From NCBI GenBank assembly GCA_011526395.1, contig WTHW01000121.1, positions 1 through 10,723 on the forward strand: 10,723 nt of DNA. The letters are read 5' to 3'. Position numbers and translations under genes: made by a program. This document shows, one piece after another, positions 1 through 7,153 of the stretch. How positions within the stretch are numbered: the stretch's first letter is position 1; every line of letters starts with the position of its first letter. The stretch is from Alphaproteobacteria bacterium. GTDB taxonomy: Bacteria; Pseudomonadota; Alphaproteobacteria; Puniceispirillales; Puniceispirillaceae. The notes beneath the pieces were generated by a model, which was not told the origin of the DNA, made no database searches, and saw only the letters and a program-made list of their open reading frames with translations.

Positions 1-513
1 TGAATCAGGGGCTGTCACAGATGAAAACCAATCTGCGACTTGCCCATCACGGCCGATCAAATATTTATGGAAATTCCAGCGCGGACGCCCGGCAAAGCCA
101 ACTTGCGCCTTCACCCATTGGTAAAAGGGGTGCGCCTCATCTCCTTTGACAATTACCTTGTCACTCATCGGGAAGGTGATATTGAAATTCACTTCACAAA
201 ATTCTTTAATCTCGCTGGCATCGCCTTTTTCTTGCTTGCCAAAATCATTTGACGGGATACCAATCACCACAAGCCCCTTATCACCATAGCTATCATATAA
301 ATCCTGCAAGCCATCATATTGCGGGGTAAAGCCACATTGCGAGGCAGTGTTCACAATCAATAAAGGGCGTCCCTCATACGCAGATAATGACAATGTGCCA
401 CCATCAATCGCAGGGAATGAAAAATCATAGGCTGACGTTTCAGCCGCACCAGCTGGCATAGCAGATAAGCTCATAAGAAATAAAAATCCTGTAAAAGAAG
501 CAATAAAGCGCAT
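1..513 (-). CDS. glutathione peroxidase family protein, exported, C-terminus cut by window edge
   Basis: Reading from an ATG at 513, 171 codons stay open to the window edge. The family is usually 160-180 residues after any leader, so only a few C-terminal residues are missing. Residues 1-23 form a signal peptide (hydrophobic core followed by PAGAA), suggesting a periplasmic location. Glutathione peroxidase landmarks are all present: NTASQCGFTPQY with the peroxidatic Cys60, the FGKQEKG segment with Gln94, and WNF with Trp146 and Asn147. The active residue is Cys, not selenocysteine. Cys106 in EFCEVNF sits 46 residues after Cys60, the same spacing as the peroxidatic/resolving pair of yeast Gpx3. 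This suggests a thioredoxin-dependent 2-Cys enzyme reducing hydroperoxides, rather than a true glutathione user. The usual middle Cys of GFPCNQFG is Ser here (GIPSNDFG). No clear Shine-Dalgarno precedes the ATG. The family call is firm; the reductant is inferred. Confidence 0.9.
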   Translation of the reverse strand, partial: MRFIASFTGFLFLMSLSAMPAGAAETSAYDFSFPAIDGGTLSLSAYEGRPLLIVNTASQCGFTPQYDGLQDLYDSYGDKGLVVIGIPSNDFGKQEKGDASEIKEFCEVNFNITFPMSDKVIVKGDEAHPFYQWVKAQVGFAGRPRWNFHKYLIGRDGQVADWFSSVTAPDS

Positions 514-593
514 AGGCGAGTAGGGGTATCTTTCGATTGGTTTTAAACGTCCCTATCTACGACATCAACCAAGATTTGGTTTCACAAAAGCCC

Positions 594-1715
594 TTATGCA
601 TGCCAGATATTTTTCAGCCATGATTCAATCAGCCTCTGGCCTCCCAATTCGATAGCCGCATTACGAAGACGTGAAAACGGACCAGATAGACGCATCAGCG
701 CGCCTGTTGATTGCGCACGCTCAATAATCGGCGCAAGGGTGCGCGCACGCCTCACTGACCAGCCTTTCAATGCTGATGTCATATCATCATGTTGCACCAA
801 CGCCTCATACAAGCTGGCAGCATCTTCCAATGTTTGTCCTGCCCCTTGTGCAAGATGGGGCGGCATGAAATGGGCGGCATCCCCCACCAAAATCACATGC
901 CCTTTGCGCCATGTTGCCAGCTGGCTTGCTTCTGGCAGGGGCGTGCGATGCCATGTGATCTCATCATCTGCCAGACAAGCTAGTACTGGATTATCTTTCA
1001 CATGTGCGGCAATCATCTCGTGATTTTCCTCTGCGCTATCTTTGGTGCATAATACCAAATTCACCTCAGCCCCATCGGCAAAGGGATAGCTGACAAGATG
1101 AAACCCATCCCCTAGCCATAGCTGGCATCTTTTGGCGCTAAATGTGCGTGGTAATGTGGCCGCTGGCACCGCTGTGCGAAGGGCGCATCTTGTGGCGGCC
1201 TCTTTTGCTTGCGGGCTGATAAGCTGGCGCGCAAGGCCATCCTTGCCATCTGCGCCAATGATCACATCAAATGATAAGATCTCATCTTTGATCTGAAGGC
1301 TCGCTGACCTATTACCTGCCTTTATCCCCTCAATCAGGCGCTCATCAAATTGGATATGCTTATGCGCCTCTGCCGCGTCCAGCAAGGCTGATACCAATTG
1401 CGCACGCCCTACACTGGCATAGTCACGCCTGACAGGCGCCTCATGATCAATAATGCTCAAACAGCCATTGGTTCTAGCAGAGCGTAATTCAATCGCAGAT
1501 AATCTTGTCATATGCGGCGCGATTGTACCCTCTATCCCTAGGCGGGCGAGGGCGGCAAACCCATTTGGTGCCAGCTGTAAGGCACCGCCTAGATGACGCG
1601 GTGCTTGCCCAAAAATGGTGACATGATGACCAGCCTTTGCCGCCGCCAATGCTGCTGACAGCCCGGCAATTGCCGCCCCTATCACAGCTATATGTTTTGG
1701 CATCGCCTTTGCCAT
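594..1715 (-). CDS. FAD-dependent aromatic-type monooxygenase (UbiH/salicylate hydroxylase family)
   Basis: A 373-residue class A flavoprotein monooxygenase. Visible motifs are an N-terminal Rossmann ADP-binding site (residues 10-35), the DG motif at GADGKDG (Asp156-Gly157, FAD/NAD(P)H contact) and the GD motif at LVGDAAHFMPPHLAQGAG (Gly278-Asp279, FAD ribityl/pyrophosphate contact). Relatives use NAD(P)H and O2 to hydroxylate salicylate, hydroxybenzoates, hydroxynicotinate or ubiquinone precursors; the substrate cannot be read from this sequence. The Rossmann fingerprint reads GAAIAG at residues 13-18, so the second glycine of GxGxxG is Ala15. The ATG at 1715 is preceded by GAAAGGG about ten bases upstream, which favours it over the Met four codons later. 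The gene is isolated from the upstream transporter operon by a terminator and lies 80 bases before the peroxidase gene on the same strand, so the two may be co-transcribed. No link to taurine metabolism is evident. Confidence 0.85.
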   Translation of the reverse strand: MAKAMPKHIAVIGAAIAGLSAALAAAKAGHHVTIFGQAPRHLGGALQLAPNGFAALARLGIEGTIAPHMTRLSAIELRSARTNGCLSIIDHEAPVRRDYASVGRAQLVSALLDAAEAHKHIQFDERLIEGIKAGNRSASLQIKDEILSFDVIIGADGKDGLARQLISPQAKEAATRCALRTAVPAATLPRTFSAKRCQLWLGDGFHLVSYPFADGAEVNLVLCTKDSAEENHEMIAAHVKDNPVLACLADDEITWHRTPLPEASQLATWRKGHVILVGDAAHFMPPHLAQGAGQTLEDAASLYEALVQHDDMTSALKGWSVRRARTLAPIIERAQSTGALMRLSGPFSRLRNAAIELGGQRLIESWLKNIWHA

Positions 1716-1760
1716 TCACTTGCACCCTTTCTCTTGCCTGCTATCAGTAACCTAGTGCAG

Positions 1761-1808
1761 TCATGAAAAAAGGGCATCCTTTTTTTCAAAAGAATGCCCT
1801 TTTCATGA
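1761..1808 (-). terminator. intrinsic terminator after tauC
   Basis: On the minus strand the RNA reads a stem GGGCAT/ATGCCC, extendable through A/T pairs, with a loop of about 16 bases. It is followed by a run of six T, about 20 bases after the tauC stop codon. The outer TCATGA/TCATGA arms also pair. This ends the aminotransferase-tauABC transcript and separates it from the monooxygenase gene, which must therefore have its own promoter or depend on read-through. Confidence 0.85.
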
Positions 1809-1829
1809 TTTCTTTTTGGGGAAGGGAGA

Positions 1830-3758
1830 TTAGCCCTTACCACGCCATGGGATCAGCTTTGAGATCAAGAAGCGCATGAATAAATCAAACGCTAGCCCCA
1901 ATAGACCCATAATCAAAATCGTCACCCAGATAAGCTCATAATCTGATACGGTTCTCGCCACATTTTCGATAAAGCCAATACCTGTTGTACCAGCTAGCAT
2001 TTCTGCGGCAACCAATGTACCCCAGCAAACACCAATGGCAATACGCGCACCTGTCAGAATTTCTGGCAGCGCATTTGGCAAAATCACATTACGCAAAATT
2101 TGGCGGTTCGTGGCACCAAGAGAGTGCGAGGCTCTGATTTTTGACAACTGCGTACCAGACGCCCCTGTTCTGGCAGAGATGACCATAATCGCAAATGCCA
2201 CCATAAATAACAGGAAGATTTTACCATCATCTTGGATACCAAAGATTGTCAAAATCAATGGCGCCCATGCCAATGGCGGTACTGGACGATATAGCTCAAT
2301 CAGCGGGTCAAAGAATGATTTAAAGAAGCGCGATACGCCCATATAAATCCCCAATGGCACACCAAGCAAAATACCAATCGCAAGCGCCACAAGCACACGG
2401 AATAATGAATCCCAGATATGACCATCCAGCATTGGAATATAGCCAAGCGAGACCTCACCTTGTGCAAAGGCAAGCAAGTGATCTTTATAATTTGGCTGGA
2501 ATGTGCCATCTGCCCCATGTGTACCATACGCGCCCGGCAAGATATCAACCAAGCCATCAGGCACAAGGAAATCAACCACATCAGCAATCGCTAGCCACTT
2601 CCACCACAATAATGTTGTGCCTTTATAACCACCGCCGCTTTCAAGATTTGGATTTGCCAATTTCGCAAAAGTGGCAATCACATCAGATGGCTTTGGCAGC
2701 CATCTAGCTGAGCCTTGCTCTGTACAGATTGTGCGTGATTTCACCACACCTTCACCTGGCAAGAAGACACCTTGCACGAAATTCAGCCCGCCTTTGGCAT
2801 CGCTGATGGCATTATCAAGACGCTTAACAGCCTCATTAATCACAACCAGACTTGCCGCAGGGAAGATCACACCATCATCAAGGCGGCGGAAAATACGCTC
2901 AACCGCTTTGACATAATCTGCTCTTGCTTTGGCTGTTGCTTCATCAAACGAGCCATTCTTATTGGCCTCTTTCAGCGCGGCAATATCAGCTTTCACCGCA
3001 TCAATGATGCTTGCGGCATCTGCTGGCATATTGCGCACAGAGGCATAATCTTTGGCAATGGCGGCAGCATCTGCAGATACCACATCAAACAACACACCGC
3101 GCGGCGTTGTTGGCAAGATTGGGATCTCATCTTCAGTCACGCCCCATGGCGGCTGATCCAGCGCTTCTTGCGTTGGGACAAGCCCATCATATCCAGCACC
3201 AAGACGCTCAGAGATACCATCAAGCTGATCAGCAATATCAGCAAGATGACTTTGTGCCTCAGGTGACAGATTGGCAGGGTCTGAATAGATAGCCAATAAT
3301 GTCTGTGACTGGTCTGTGATAGATACCAATGTCGCTGTTTCAGCTGGCGTAAACACACCTTGCGGCAGACGCAATTGGATATCAGCTAGCTGTTCGCCAT
3401 TGCGGACAACCAAATCTGTTGATTTATAATAACGAGATTTGACCGGCAGGCTTGCCTTAATCGGCGAGACAGCTTCATTTAGCTTGCCAACCTGACACAG
3501 CTCATTTGCCGCTTGCGGGAAATAGGCGCGGCCCATACCCCACGAGAAATAAAACCAAATCAGCATAAGCGCTGAAATACCACAGACAGCCCAATACCAG
3601 CCGCCTTTGGTGCGCTCAGGATCACCGAAAACTTCATCTGTCTCGCGCGCCGCTGTCTCTTTGCGACCGACATAAACAGACCAGATAAAGGCCAAAACAA
3701 GGCCGATAATAATAACAGCAGTAATATCTGCACGATGGTAAGAAAGCCAATTAAGCAC
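1830..3758 (-). CDS. tauC: taurine-type ABC transporter permease with large extra domain (TauC-like)
   Basis: A 642-residue inner-membrane permease. The C-terminal third (about residues 445-640) is a standard binding-protein-dependent transport permease domain with several hydrophobic helices. It has a cytoplasmic EAA-type loop around residues 541-562 (SLGATNRQILRN, ending in ILP) that docks the ATPase, and it resembles TauC/SsuC. Stand-alone TauC/SsuC permeases are roughly 260-280 residues. Here the N-terminal half adds two membrane helices (about 12-30 and 55-75) and then some 270 mostly hydrophilic residues (about 80-350) rich in acidic and Ala residues, probably helical and probably periplasmic. 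The conserved pre-domain motif WLPKPSDVIATF appears at about 353-364, and a further hydrophilic insert (about 370-440) follows it. The start is GTG at 3758, with AGGAG about ten bases upstream. It overlaps the tauB stop by 8 bases, so translation is probably coupled. The role follows from the operon partners; the function of the extra domain is unknown. Confidence 0.85.
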   Translation of the reverse strand: MLNWLSYHRADITAVIIIGLVLAFIWSVYVGRKETAARETDEVFGDPERTKGGWYWAVCGISALMLIWFYFSWGMGRAYFPQAANELCQVGKLNEAVSPIKASLPVKSRYYKSTDLVVRNGEQLADIQLRLPQGVFTPAETATLVSITDQSQTLLAIYSDPANLSPEAQSHLADIADQLDGISERLGAGYDGLVPTQEALDQPPWGVTEDEIPILPTTPRGVLFDVVSADAAAIAKDYASVRNMPADAASIIDAVKADIAALKEANKNGSFDEATAKARADYVKAVERIFRRLDDGVIFPAASLVVINEAVKRLDNAISDAKGGLNFVQGVFLPGEGVVKSRTICTEQGSARWLPKPSDVIATFAKLANPNLESGGGYKGTTLLWWKWLAIADVVDFLVPDGLVDILPGAYGTHGADGTFQPNYKDHLLAFAQGEVSLGYIPMLDGHIWDSLFRVLVALAIGILLGVPLGIYMGVSRFFKSFFDPLIELYRPVPPLAWAPLILTIFGIQDDGKIFLLFMVAFAIMVISARTGASGTQLSKIRASHSLGATNRQILRNVILPNALPEILTGARIAIGVCWGTLVAAEMLAGTTGIGFIENVARTVSDYELIWVTILIMGLLGLAFDLFMRFLISKLIPWRGKG

Positions 3759-4548
3759 CGCTCATGATCTCCTCTTCCATATTCCAAATCATCGACAAGA
3801 TTTCCTCACGCACCTCACCGAAATCAGCTTGTTGCTTAATTTCGCGCAATGATGTTTTCAGACCTTGTTCGGCGAATGGTAATTGATATTCTTTATGAAT
3901 ACGGCCCGGACGCGGTGCCATCACAAATAAACGCTCACCTAGCAATAACGCTTCTTCAACAGAGTGGGTGATGATGATAATCGTCTTGCCAGTCTCTTTC
4001 CATAATTCAAGAATCAAAGACTGCATTTTCTCGCGTGTCAGCGCATCAAGCGCGCCAAGAGGCTCATCCATCAAAATCACATCAGGATCATTCACAAGGC
4101 ATCTTGCCAATGCCACACGTTGTTGCATACCACCTGACAGCTGATAAGTTGGTGTATCACCAAACCCAGCTAGCCCCACAATATCCAACCATTTTTCAAC
4201 CAATGCCGCACTTTTGGCAGGATCTTCTTTTTTCATACGAAGGCCAAAATCAACATTCTTTGAAACAGGAAGCCACTCAAATAGCGCACCTTGCTGGAAC
4301 ACCATACCGCGCTCAACGCCGGGTGCCTTAATCTCATTATCACCAAGTGTTAGCGAGCCAGATGATTGGTTTAAAAAGCCAGCAACTACATTCAACAATG
4401 TCGTCTTGCCACATCCAGAAGGGCCTAGGACAGATAACAACTCACCTTTTTTCAATGTGAAATTGATATCCTTCAATGCCTCTACCGCCGCCCCTGTCTG
4501 AGGATTGGTAAAGGTCATACATAAATCTTTACAGAGTAAGTCAGCCAT
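3751..4548 (-). CDS. tauB: taurine-type ABC transporter ATP-binding protein
   Basis: A 265-residue ABC ATPase of the nitrate/sulfonate/taurine import family, energising uptake from the cytoplasmic face. All motifs are intact: Walker A GPSGCGKTT (42-50), Q-loop VFQQGALFEWL (around 84-92), signature LSGGMQQR (137-144), Walker B VILMDEP (157-163), D-loop LGALD (164-168) and switch His195 in IIITHSVEEA. The FQQ...LFEWLPV stretch after the Q-loop is typical of TauB/SsuB proteins. The ATG at 4548 has a G-run Shine-Dalgarno (GGGGGG) four bases upstream, itself abutting a perfect hairpin at 4558-4584. The stop overlaps the GTG of the permease gene. Substrate assignment as taurine rests on the neighbouring receptor, aminotransferase, regulator and sulfite-pathway genes; another sulfonate is possible. 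Confidence 0.92.
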   Translation of the reverse strand: MADLLCKDLCMTFTNPQTGAAVEALKDINFTLKKGELLSVLGPSGCGKTTLLNVVAGFLNQSSGSLTLGDNEIKAPGVERGMVFQQGALFEWLPVSKNVDFGLRMKKEDPAKSAALVEKWLDIVGLAGFGDTPTYQLSGGMQQRVALARCLVNDPDVILMDEPLGALDALTREKMQSLILELWKETGKTIIIITHSVEEALLLGERLFVMAPRPGRIHKEYQLPFAEQGLKTSLREIKQQADFGEVREEILSMIWNMEEEIMSGA

Positions 4549-4557
4549 TGTGCCCCC

Positions 4558-4584
4558 CTTTTATCTAGTCATAAATGATAAAAG
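4558..4584 (-). promoter_or_regulatory. perfect 8-bp inverted repeat abutting the tauB ribosome binding site
   Basis: On the minus strand the arms CTTTTATC and GATAAAAG pair perfectly around an 11-base spacer. The last base of the second arm is the first G of the GGGGGG Shine-Dalgarno of tauB. No T-run follows, so it is not a terminator. It could be a 5' hairpin protecting the tauBC message, a translational control element or a DNA operator. The repeat is seen directly; the role is unproven. Confidence 0.5.
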
Positions 4585-4594
4585 TTTTTGTCTT

Positions 4595-4630
4595 AAAAAA
4601 AGGTCCGCCTTATTCGCAAAGGCGGACCTT
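4595..4630 (-). terminator. intrinsic terminator between tauA and tauB
   Basis: Perfect 12-bp stem (AAGGTCCGCCTT/AAGGCGGACCTT) with a 7-base loop. On the minus strand it is followed by a run of seven T, 19 bases after the tauA stop. This is a textbook rho-independent terminator within the operon, so tauBC transcription would depend on read-through or on a promoter in the 46 bases left before tauB, where I see no convincing one. It probably keeps the binding protein in excess of the membrane complex. Confidence 0.92.
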
Positions 4631-4649
4631 CATCATGTTATATCACAGC

Positions 4650-5624
4650 TTATTGTAGGTATGAGCCATCAATAGTTGCTGCGATTGAACCTGTGATGCC
4701 TTTCACATTTGTCTTCACAAATGTGACGCCCAATGATTCAGCGGCTGCACCTGCGATACCATTGTTACCAAAGTAATCTGCAATCTGCTCTGATGCTGTT
4801 GGGAAGATGAAGCCAGCCATCTGGTTGCGTGTCTTGTCAGCTGACATACCTGCGTCTGCTGCAACCTTTGCAATCTGATCGTCTGAAGCCACCCATGCTG
4901 CGTTTGCTTCTTCTGTTACTTCTAGGAATGTGCGAAGTAGGTCTGGGTTTTCAGTTGCGAACTTTTCAGTCACTGAAATCACGTCGAATGAGCCGATGCC
5001 AGCATCTGTCTTTTCCTGTGTTGACATAATCGGTGTGCCAACTTCACCAGCTGCTGCTGCTGAGTTACCACCAAAGATACATGCCATTGCAACAGAACCA
5101 TCTGCCAATGAAACAGCGCCGTCTGCAGGTGCTTGGTCAACGATTGTCATTGTTGATGTGTCAACACCAAGAGCTGCCATTTGCTTTCTGAATGAGAAGT
5201 CAGCCATTGTGTTTAGTGGCACAGCAACAGTTGCACCTTCTAGCTCAGATGCGTTTGCAGATGAGATACCTAGGTTGTTTGCAACGAAACAGTCATTTGC
5301 TTCATATACAACAGCGATACCAACCATCTTCAATGGCGCACCTTGCTGAATCGCTGTCACGAATGGTGCAAGACCTTGTGAGTAAGCAATATCGATATCA
5401 CCAGCTAGCATAGCTTCAGTCATTGCCACACCAGTTGAGAAATCTGTCCAGTTTACGTCAACGCCCATTGCGTCGTCATATGCTTTGTCGACTTTTGCGA
5501 TTTGGTTTGGTGTTGCCCATTCCAAGAAGAAAGCAACATTTACTGAATCAGTGGCTAGTGCCATTGATGTTGTGCCTGACAGCATAGCTGCACCAGCGAC
5601 AACTGATTGAAGTAGTTTTTTCAT
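4650..5624 (-). CDS. tauA: taurine-type ABC transporter substrate-binding protein, periplasmic
   Basis: A 324-residue binding protein of the TauA/SsuA (NMT1-like) type that captures substrate in the periplasm and delivers it to TauBC. Residues 1-24 are a signal peptide with cleavage expected after ALA (22-24). The mature protein starts TDSVNVAFFLEWATPNQIAK, and the SQGLAPFVTAIQQGAP segment (about 82-97) is typical of TauA. There are two cysteines in the mature chain (112 and 182), which may form a disulfide; there is no lipobox. The ATG at 5624 is preceded by a very strong Shine-Dalgarno, AGGGAGG, six bases upstream, and the gene is followed by a strong terminator. Both fit high-level expression of the receptor. 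Taurine is the favoured ligand from context; other aminoalkane sulfonates cannot be excluded. Confidence 0.88.
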   Translation of the reverse strand: MKKLLQSVVAGAAMLSGTTSMALATDSVNVAFFLEWATPNQIAKVDKAYDDAMGVDVNWTDFSTGVAMTEAMLAGDIDIAYSQGLAPFVTAIQQGAPLKMVGIAVVYEANDCFVANNLGISSANASELEGATVAVPLNTMADFSFRKQMAALGVDTSTMTIVDQAPADGAVSLADGSVAMACIFGGNSAAAAGEVGTPIMSTQEKTDAGIGSFDVISVTEKFATENPDLLRTFLEVTEEANAAWVASDDQIAKVAADAGMSADKTRNQMAGFIFPTASEQIADYFGNNGIAGAAAESLGVTFVKTNVKGITGSIAATIDGSYLQ

Positions 5625-5630
5625 AAAATT

Positions 5631-5637
5631 CCTCCCT
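5631..5637 (-). promoter_or_regulatory. strong ribosome binding site of tauA
   Basis: AGGGAGG on the minus strand lies six bases before the tauA ATG. It is the closest match to the anti-Shine-Dalgarno sequence within the operon and fixes the start codon. Confidence 0.8.
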
Positions 5638-5759
5638 AAAAAACTAACAGTAATTCGTCATCTAAAACTATGACCCGATAATTTTATTAGTGCAATCAAA
5701 ACTCATATCAAAAGTAAAGAATTCACTTAAAATTTTTTGTCACACCGCCCCAGAGACGA

Positions 5760-5798
5760 GATAAGCCACATTCTTCTATTGTTATTATGTGGCTTATC
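5760..5798 (-). other. perfect 12-bp stem-loop between aminotransferase gene and tauA
   Basis: GATAAGCCACAT and ATGTGGCTTATC form a perfect 12-bp stem with a 15-base loop, 38 bases after the aminotransferase stop. No T-run follows on either strand, so intrinsic termination is unlikely to be efficient. A 3'-end stabiliser, an RNase processing site or a partial attenuator are the options. From here to the tauA start (5625-5759) I see only A/T-rich DNA and the tauA ribosome binding site, with no convincing promoter. Confidence 0.6.
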
Positions 5799-5836
5799 CT
5801 CAAAATTAGGTTCTCTTTATAAACGTCTTTGCACGC

Positions 5837-7153
5837 TTATTTGATTTGGTCATCAAGTGTTTTTCTGAACTTCTCGATGATTTCATCAATATGGTGACGC
5901 TCTGCAATAAAGGCTGGTGCCAAAATCGCATTATCGCCAGTCCATTTCACATGCAAACCATTCCAGAACATATCTTTTTGCATTTTACCACCAAGCGCAC
6001 CTGGTACATCACGTGGATGAACTTCAACAGATGCCATCATGCCGATACCACGCAAATCATATACAAGCGGGTGATCTTTCAATGACCATACAGCATCTTG
6101 GAAATATGATTCCATCTCAGCCGCACGCTCAAACAGACCTTCTTCTTGATAGATCTTTTGTGTTGCAATACCTGCCGCACACGCTGCTGGGTGCGCTGAA
6201 TAAGTATAGCCGTGGAAGAATTCAATCGCGCCTTCTGGTGCTGCATTTGTGACTGTCTCATAAATATCATCAGACACAGCCACAGCGCCCATTGGGATTG
6301 AGCCATTTGTAATCGCTTTTGCCATTGTGATCATATCTGGCTTCACGCCAAAACGGTCAGTGGCAAATGGTGTGCCCATACGGCCGAAACCTGTGATGAC
6401 TTCATCGAAAATCAACAAAATGCCATGCTTGTCACAAATCTCGCGTACACGCTCAAGATACCCAACAGGTGGCACCAATGTGCCAGTTGAACCAGCAACA
6501 GGCTCGATGAACACAGCACCGATTGTTGTGCCGCCAAGATTCATCGCAACGCGCTCTAGATCTTCAGCCATCTCTGCACCTGTCAAAGGCTGGCCTTGAG
6601 AGAAACGCTGCTCTTCAGTCCATGTGTGGCGAATCAAAGAGATATTTGGCAATGTCAGGCCGAATGTCTCACGGTTCTTTACCATACCAGCAAGTGAAAC
6701 ACCGCCCATATTCACACCATGATAGGCACGCTCACGGCTGACCAGACGGTTGCGCTGTGCTTGACCACGCGCACGCTGATAAGCAAGAACGATCTTAATC
6801 GCTGTATCAATTGATTCAGAGCCAGAGTTTGTAAAGAACATATGATTGATATGATCTGGCAACATGCGTGTGACCATCTCAGACAATTCGAATGAGCCCG
6901 GATGACCTAGCGAGAAATGCGGGATATAGTCATTATCTGACATCTGCTTATAAACAGCTTCAGCAATTTCCTTGCGGCCATGACCACATGGTGTTGTGAA
7001 CAAGCTTGAAGATCCATCAATGACCTTACCGCCCTTATAGTCCCAGCAATACATGCCTTCTGATTTTACAACCAGACGTGGGTCCTGTTTAAAGTCACGG
7101 TTCGCGCTAAATGGCATCCAGTGGCTTTCAAGTGAATTGACGTCAAACGGCAT
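5837..7153 (-). CDS. omega-amino acid:pyruvate-type aminotransferase, probable taurine transaminase
   Basis: A 438-residue class III PLP aminotransferase. The internal-aldimine lysine is Lys279 in MITMAKAITNG, the Asp pairing with the pyridine nitrogen is Asp250 in LIFDEVITGFGR, and phosphate-cup residues lie around NSGSES (109-114). The N-terminal HWMPFSANRDF and the GYTYSAHP segment match beta-alanine/omega-amino acid:pyruvate transaminases, not classical Tpa as I remember its sequence. As the promoter-proximal gene of a tauABC operon, it probably converts taurine plus pyruvate to sulfoacetaldehyde plus L-alanine. Hypotaurine and beta-alanine are realistic alternative or additional substrates. 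Near the C-terminus PAFIAERHH stands where, from memory, the Pseudomonas enzyme has PTFNARPEE, so the substrate-carboxylate Arg aligns with Glu418 and an Arg follows one residue later. The ATG at 7153 has AGGAG six bases upstream. Family is firm, substrate is inferred. Confidence 0.85.
   Translation of the reverse strand: MPFDVNSLESHWMPFSANRDFKQDPRLVVKSEGMYCWDYKGGKVIDGSSSLFTTPCGHGRKEIAEAVYKQMSDNDYIPHFSLGHPGSFELSEMVTRMLPDHINHMFFTNSGSESIDTAIKIVLAYQRARGQAQRNRLVSRERAYHGVNMGGVSLAGMVKNRETFGLTLPNISLIRHTWTEEQRFSQGQPLTGAEMAEDLERVAMNLGGTTIGAVFIEPVAGSTGTLVPPVGYLERVREICDKHGILLIFDEVITGFGRMGTPFATDRFGVKPDMITMAKAITNGSIPMGAVAVSDDIYETVTNAAPEGAIEFFHGYTYSAHPAACAAGIATQKIYQEEGLFERAAEMESYFQDAVWSLKDHPLVYDLRGIGMMASVEVHPRDVPGALGGKMQKDMFWNGLHVKWTGDNAILAPAFIAERHHIDEIIEKFRKTLDDQIK

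Noticed and set aside
40..252. 70-codon plus-strand open frame at the left edge
   Set aside because: It lies wholly opposite the glutathione peroxidase gene, whose catalytic motifs prove the minus strand is coding.
567..581. AACCAA-GAT-TTGGTT hairpin after the monooxygenase gene as a terminator
   Set aside because: The stem is only 6 bp, A/T-rich, and has no T-run on the minus strand.
2772..3266. 164-codon open frame on the plus strand inside tauC
   Set aside because: It is antisense to a clearly coding permease gene, has no recognisable domain or good ribosome binding site, and several similar frames occur opposite the other genes as by-products of codon bias.
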